A stretch of DNA of 64,000 nucleotides, taken from contig NZ_CP146101.1 in NCBI RefSeq assembly GCF_037023745.1, positions 4,828,001-4,892,000 of the forward strand. Direction: 5' to 3'. Shown piece by piece: positions 60,565 to 64,000 of this stretch (positions are counted from its first letter, which is position 1; each line of letters opens with the position of its first letter). Under the pieces are notes generated by a model. The model searched no databases and was not told where the DNA came from. It was given only the letters and a program-made list of their open reading frames with translations. This stretch comes from Streptomyces sp. SCSIO 30461 (GTDB taxonomy: Bacteria; Actinomycetota; Actinomycetes; Streptomycetales; Streptomycetaceae). Position numbers and translations under genes: made by a program.

Positions 60565-61743
60565 TCAGCGGCGCGACAGGTACGCCTGCATGGCTCGGTG
60601 CAGGGTCCTGTTCACCGCGCCCTGCAGGGGCAGTTCCCACTCGCCGAGGGTCTCGACCACCTCGCCCCCGGTGCCGAGCTTCCAGCGCATCAGCCCGAAG
60701 GACCGCTCGGCGGGATCGAGGATGTCCGGCACGCCCCGCATGTCGTAGACGGCGGCGCCCAGGGAGAGGGCGTCGCGGATCAGTCGCCACTGCAGGGCGT
60801 TGCTCGGCCTGACCTCGCGGCGGTGGTCTGCGGAGGCCCCGGTCTGGTACCAGGCGCGCCGACCCGCCGCGATCATGGTGTGGGCGGCGAGCACCTCGCC
60901 GTCGTGGCGCGCGAGGTAGAGCCGCATGCGGCCGGTCTCCTCCGCGTTGAGCTCCCGATACTGCCGCTGGAAGTACGGGAGCGACCGTCCGAGGCGGAAG
61001 CCGTCACGCCGCTCGGTGGCCTGGAGCAGGTCGTGGAACGTGGGAAGGTCCTCGCCGGTGCCAAGGTAGGTCTCCACCCCGGCCTTCGTCGCCTTCTTGA
61101 TGTTGCGCCGCCACTCCTGGTTGAAGCCGGACCACAGGTCGTCCGTGCTCCGGCCGGCCAGGGGAAGCTCGAACAGGTAGCGGGGCTGGGCGTCGCCTGC
61201 ACCACCCTCGTCCCCGCAGCGCCGCCAGCCGGCCGCCCGCAGCCGGTCCGTGACGGCGGCCCCGACCGGCTCGACCACGTCCGGCAGCACGTCGCCGACC
61301 CGGCGCCCCTGGCCGACGGCCGCCTTGAGCGTCGCGGCCCTCCAGCGGCGGTACGCCAGCGGCGGCCCCATGCGTACGGCGAAGGCGCCGGCCGCCCGCA
61401 GGTGGTCAAGGAGCAGCTGGAGGACGTCCATCAGCGCCGGGTCCGCCCAGTCGAGCACCGGCCCCTCGGGGATGTAGGCGAAGTACCGCCGGGTGCCCGG
61501 CAGCTGCCGATACAGCACCTGGACGGCACCGCGCAAGCCGCCCGTGCCGTCGAGCCAGCCGAGGCTCTCGGCCCGCCATCCGTCCTTGACTGCACTCCAG
61601 GACGGCAGCTGAAGGAAGCTGACCTGGTCGCCCTCCGCACGTCCCGAGAGGGAGTCGAGGTGGGCCAGGTGCTGCTCAGCGGTCGTGGGCACGATCTGAA
61701 GGGCACCGGCACGGTGGGTCATCTGCACCTCGGCGACAGCCAT
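60565..61743 (-). CDS. FemX-like lipid II aminoacyltransferase
   Basis: A 392-aa protein from ATG 61743; ATG 61722 is also possible. Two GNAT-like domains of the FemABX family: SFLQLPSWSAVKDGWRAESL, RYFAYIPEGPVLDWADPALM, then the RRNIKKATKAGVETYL segment (NIKKA...GV) and LAAHTMIAAGRRAWYQTGAS, LQWRLIRDALSLGAAVYDMR. Family enzymes add the first residue of the interpeptide bridge from an aminoacyl-tRNA; in Streptomyces FemX adds Gly. Divergent from murJ, with which it shares a 146-bp intergenic region. Confidence 0.85.
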   Translation of the reverse strand: MAVAEVQMTHRAGALQIVPTTAEQHLAHLDSLSGRAEGDQVSFLQLPSWSAVKDGWRAESLGWLDGTGGLRGAVQVLYRQLPGTRRYFAYIPEGPVLDWADPALMDVLQLLLDHLRAAGAFAVRMGPPLAYRRWRAATLKAAVGQGRRVGDVLPDVVEPVGAAVTDRLRAAGWRRCGDEGGAGDAQPRYLFELPLAGRSTDDLWSGFNQEWRRNIKKATKAGVETYLGTGEDLPTFHDLLQATERRDGFRLGRSLPYFQRQYRELNAEETGRMRLYLARHDGEVLAAHTMIAAGRRAWYQTGASADHRREVRPSNALQWRLIRDALSLGAAVYDMRGVPDILDPAERSFGLMRWKLGTGGEVVETLGEWELPLQGAVNRTLHRAMQAYLSRR

Positions 61744-61889
61744 GTCGAAGGTCTCCTCGTTCTGGTCCTTGCGCCCCCTGCGGGAGGGCGGCGGGAGATG
61801 CCCGCCTGTCTCATGCACGCCCGGCGGCGCCGGAATGTGGCAGACGATTTCGCCGGGATCCGCGGAACCGGCTCGCAGGCAGGTGCGGC

Positions 61890-63587
61890 GTGACGCGGAC
61901 AAGGCCGGCGGGAGCCGGTGTCGATGCCCGAAAGGCGGACGCGGGCAGCGGGCGGGGCAGGGCGTCGATGATGCTCGGCTCGCTCGTCTCCCGGACCACG
62001 GGTTTCGTACGGAGCGCGGTGGTCGTCGCAGCACTGGGGACGGCCCTGCTCGCAGACGCCTACAACGTCGCCAACACCGTGCCGAACATCGTCTACATCC
62101 TGCTCATGGGCGGGGCCCTCAACTCGGTCTTCGTACCCGAGCTGGTGCGTGCCGCGAAGGAACACGAGGACGGCGGGGTCGCGTACACCGACCGGCTCAT
62201 CACCCTCTGCCTGGTCGCGCTCACCGCGATCACCACGGTGGCCGTGCTCGCGTCGCCCTGGATCGTCACGGCGTACACGGACTACAGCGGCGCCCAGCGC
62301 GATCTCACGGTGGCCCTGGCCCGCTACTGCCTGCCGCAGATCCTCTTCTACGGCGCCTTCACCGTGCTCGGTCAGGTACTCAACGCCCGGGGCCGGCTCG
62401 GCGCGATGATGTGGACGCCGGTCCTCAACAACGTCGTCGTGATCGCCGTCTTCGGGATCTACCTGGTGGTGGCCGCGACGGCGACCGGAGCCGGCGCGGT
62501 CACCGAGGGACAGCTGCTCCTGCTCGGGATCGGCAGCACGGCGGGGATCGCGATGCAAGCGCTCGCCCTGCTGCCCGCCCTGCGGTCGGCGGGATTCCGG
62601 TGGCGCCCGCGGTTCGACTGGCGCCAGGCGGGACTCGGCCGGCCGGTGCGGGCCGCGGTGTGGACGCTGCTGCTCGTGCTCGTGAACCAGGTCGCGTACT
62701 GGGTGGTGACCCGGCTCACGACGACGGCCGGGCTGCGGGCGGACGCAGAGGGCATCGCGGCGGGTGTCGGGTACACGGCGTACAGCAGCGCGTACCAGCT
62801 GTGGGTCGTCCCGCAGGGCATCATCACGGTCTCCCTGGTGACGGCCCTGCTGCCGGTCATAAGCCGCGCGGCGGTCGACGGCGACCCCGGCCGGATCGGC
62901 GCGGAGCTCACCCGCTGCCTGAAGACCACGGCGGTGGCGATCGTCCCCGCCGGCATTGTCTTCCTGCTCCTCGCACCTCGCCTGACAGGCGTGGCCTACC
63001 AGTACGGACAGGTCACCGAGGCCGACGCGCAGGCGATCGGCTGGGTCCTCGCCGCTTTCGCTCCCGGCCTCGCGGCGTTCTCCGCGCAGTACGTACTCGC
63101 CCGTGGCTTCTACGCACTGGGTGACACCCGTACGCCGTTCTTCCTCACCCTCGTGATCGCCGGTCTCAACACGGGCCTGTCGCTGGCCGCGTACGCACTG
63201 CTGCCGGCGCGCTGGGCCGTGGTCGGGATCGCCGGGGCGTACGCCGTCGCGTGCACGATCGGACTCGCGTGTACGGCAACGGTGCTACGGCGTCGTCTGG
63301 GGCGGGGCTTCGAGGGCACGCTCGGTACGCACGTACGGCTCGCGGTCGCGTGCCTGCCGGGTGCCGGGGCGGCGCTCGCCGTCGACCGGCTGAGCGTCAG
63401 TGTGCTGGGCGGCGGGCCGCTCGTCGACGGCGGTGCGCTGCTGGCGGGTGCGGCGTGCATCGGTCTGTCCGTGCTGCTGCTCGCCCGCCCTCTCGGCGTG
63501 CGCGAGGTGGACGCCCTGCTCGCACCGCTGCGCCGGCGGCTGGGAGTGCTCGGCCGACGCCGAGGGGAACGAGGAGCGGGCGGCTGA
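61890..63587 (+). CDS. murJ: Lipid II flippase MurJ
   Basis: A 565-aa membrane protein from GTG 61890. MurJ/MviN signature: SLVSRTTGFVRSAVVVAALG, DAYNVANTVPNIVYILLMGG-ALNSVFVPELV, then QILFYGAFTVLGQVLNARGR, TPVLNNVVVIAVFGIYL, YSSAYQLWVVPQGIITVSLV, and FAPGLAAFSAQYVLARGFYA-LGDTRTPF. About 14 helices. Flips lipid II for wall synthesis. The oriC-linked Streptomyces murJ is usually followed by a kinase-like gene; here an ECF sigma gene follows by ATG/TGA overlap, so this may be a paralogue. It lacks the C-terminal pseudokinase/FhaA-binding tail. Confidence 0.92.
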   Translation: MTRTRPAGAGVDARKADAGSGRGRASMMLGSLVSRTTGFVRSAVVVAALGTALLADAYNVANTVPNIVYILLMGGALNSVFVPELVRAAKEHEDGGVAYTDRLITLCLVALTAITTVAVLASPWIVTAYTDYSGAQRDLTVALARYCLPQILFYGAFTVLGQVLNARGRLGAMMWTPVLNNVVVIAVFGIYLVVAATATGAGAVTEGQLLLLGIGSTAGIAMQALALLPALRSAGFRWRPRFDWRQAGLGRPVRAAVWTLLLVLVNQVAYWVVTRLTTTAGLRADAEGIAAGVGYTAYSSAYQLWVVPQGIITVSLVTALLPVISRAAVDGDPGRIGAELTRCLKTTAVAIVPAGIVFLLLAPRLTGVAYQYGQVTEADAQAIGWVLAAFAPGLAAFSAQYVLARGFYALGDTRTPFFLTLVIAGLNTGLSLAAYALLPARWAVVGIAGAYAVACTIGLACTATVLRRRLGRGFEGTLGTHVRLAVACLPGAGAALAVDRLSVSVLGGGPLVDGGALLAGAACIGLSVLLLARPLGVREVDALLAPLRRRLGVLGRRRGERGAGG

Positions 63588-64000
63588 TGAGCGCTCCCTT
63601 GCACGACTCCACCGAGCGGGACTTCGAGAGGTTCTACGCGGACAGCGTGCGGCGCATGGTCGTGGTCGTGTACGCGGTCACCGGTGACATCGCCGAGGCG
63701 GAGGACGCCGTGCAGGAGGCATACGCGCGAGCCTGGCCGCGCTGGAAAGAGCTGGCCGAGCAAGGAGATCCCACCCCCTGGGTGCGGACGGTCGCCCTGC
63801 GGCTGGCGGTGAGTTCGTGGCGACGGGCCCGCAACCGCGTGAAGGCTCACTTCCGACACGGCCCGCCCGCGGACGTTCCCGGTCTCGACCCGGACCACGT
63901 GGCCCTGGTCGCGGCGCTCCGGCGCCTCTCCCCCGAGCAGCGACGCGCGGTCGTCCTTCATCATCTCGTCGACCTGCCCGTGGACGAGGTGGCCCGGCAG
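63587..64000 (+). CDS. ECF sigma factor (3' end outside window)
   Basis: ATG 63587 overlaps the murJ stop (TGATG) behind GAACGAGGAGCG. The first 138 residues are visible: region 2 FERFYADSVRRMVVVVYAVT-GDIAEAEDAVQEAYARAW, then VRTVALRLAVSSWRRARNRV and region 4 start RRLSPEQRRAVVLHHLVDLP-VDEVARQ. Typical small ECF sigma factor. Co-transcribed with murJ, it may couple envelope state to expression; no anti-sigma gene can be seen as the window ends. Confidence 0.88.
   Translation, partial: MSAPLHDSTERDFERFYADSVRRMVVVVYAVTGDIAEAEDAVQEAYARAWPRWKELAEQGDPTPWVRTVALRLAVSSWRRARNRVKAHFRHGPPADVPGLDPDHVALVAALRRLSPEQRRAVVLHHLVDLPVDEVARQ

Noticed and set aside
1-64000. CRISPR arrays, rRNA, tRNA
   Set aside because: No regularly spaced repeats, rRNA blocks or tRNA cloverleaf sequences were recognised on reading; short tRNAs cannot be fully excluded without a covariance search.

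Overview
The window is high-GC actinobacterial DNA, most probably a Streptomyces chromosome. GTG starts, GTGA/ATGA gene overlaps and strong GGAGG-type ribosome sites are common. So are families typical of the genus: an RHS/FG-GAP secreted giant, MatAB-like polysaccharide synthesis, DUF4388/roadblock clusters, ArsR-SulP pairs and RsbW-like ATPases. About half of the window is accessory DNA with many broken genes and insertion sequences (IS), as expected of a chromosome arm or an old integration hot spot. The right part is a more orderly house-keeping region.

Left part (1-11.3 kb): a winged-helix/alpha-beta-hydrolase regulator cut by the window edge, a decayed lgt piece, a leucine-rich-repeat-variant protein, and a divergent EamA exporter/MarR pair sharing a perfect 26-bp palindrome. 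Then come a truncated LysR next to a glutamine-amidotransferase-like protein, an AraC regulator, small unknown proteins, an SNF2 helicase and a membrane protein. Middle-left (11.8-23.7 kb): a small lipoprotein, a 2240-aa RHS-repeat protein ending in a VanY-like (M15) peptidase domain, IS remnants where an immunity gene would be expected, a matAB-like locus in which matB carries a frameshift in a run of six C, and a two-gene cassette of unknown function.

IS-rich part (24-44.4 kb): truncated IS1380, IS5 and IS256 copies in series, an AAA-ATPase with a nuclease-like C-terminus, and two decayed copies of the same 'integrase tail plus uppP tail' segment at about 30.1-30.6 and 44.0-44.4 kb. Between these copies lie two ArsR-SulP modules that have decayed in opposite ways (one keeps the transporter, the other the regulator), four related 20-bp palindromes likely to be their operators, a 96-bp hairpin, GAF and RsbW-like pieces, tiny membrane-protein genes, an intact IS1182 with 18-bp perfect ends inserted into an IS110 remnant, a DUF4388-roadblock-roadblock operon, and ISAzo13/IS3 debris.

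Right part (44.4-64 kb): a KimA-like permease, a SnoaL-like protein, apolipoprotein N-acyltransferase (lnt), a Gfo/Idh/MocA oxidoreductase, a DinB-like protein, uracil-DNA glycosylase (ung), a dipeptide-type ABC binding lipoprotein, two short-chain dehydrogenases, a HipA-like/DUF3037 pair flanked by a frameshifted tyrosine integrase, an NlpC/P60 endopeptidase, a cobalt transporter gene (cbtA) killed by two in-frame stops behind a cobalamin riboswitch core, and a cell-wall group: a FemX-like transferase divergent from murJ, with an ECF sigma factor overlapping the murJ stop and running off the window.

Candidates for a less-described system are the ArsR/SulP/palindrome regulon with its micro-gene operon (31.5-37.8 kb), the RHS-M15 protein, and the AAA-ATPase/PD-(D/E)XK protein among the IS elements. 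No CRISPR array, rRNA or tRNA was seen.
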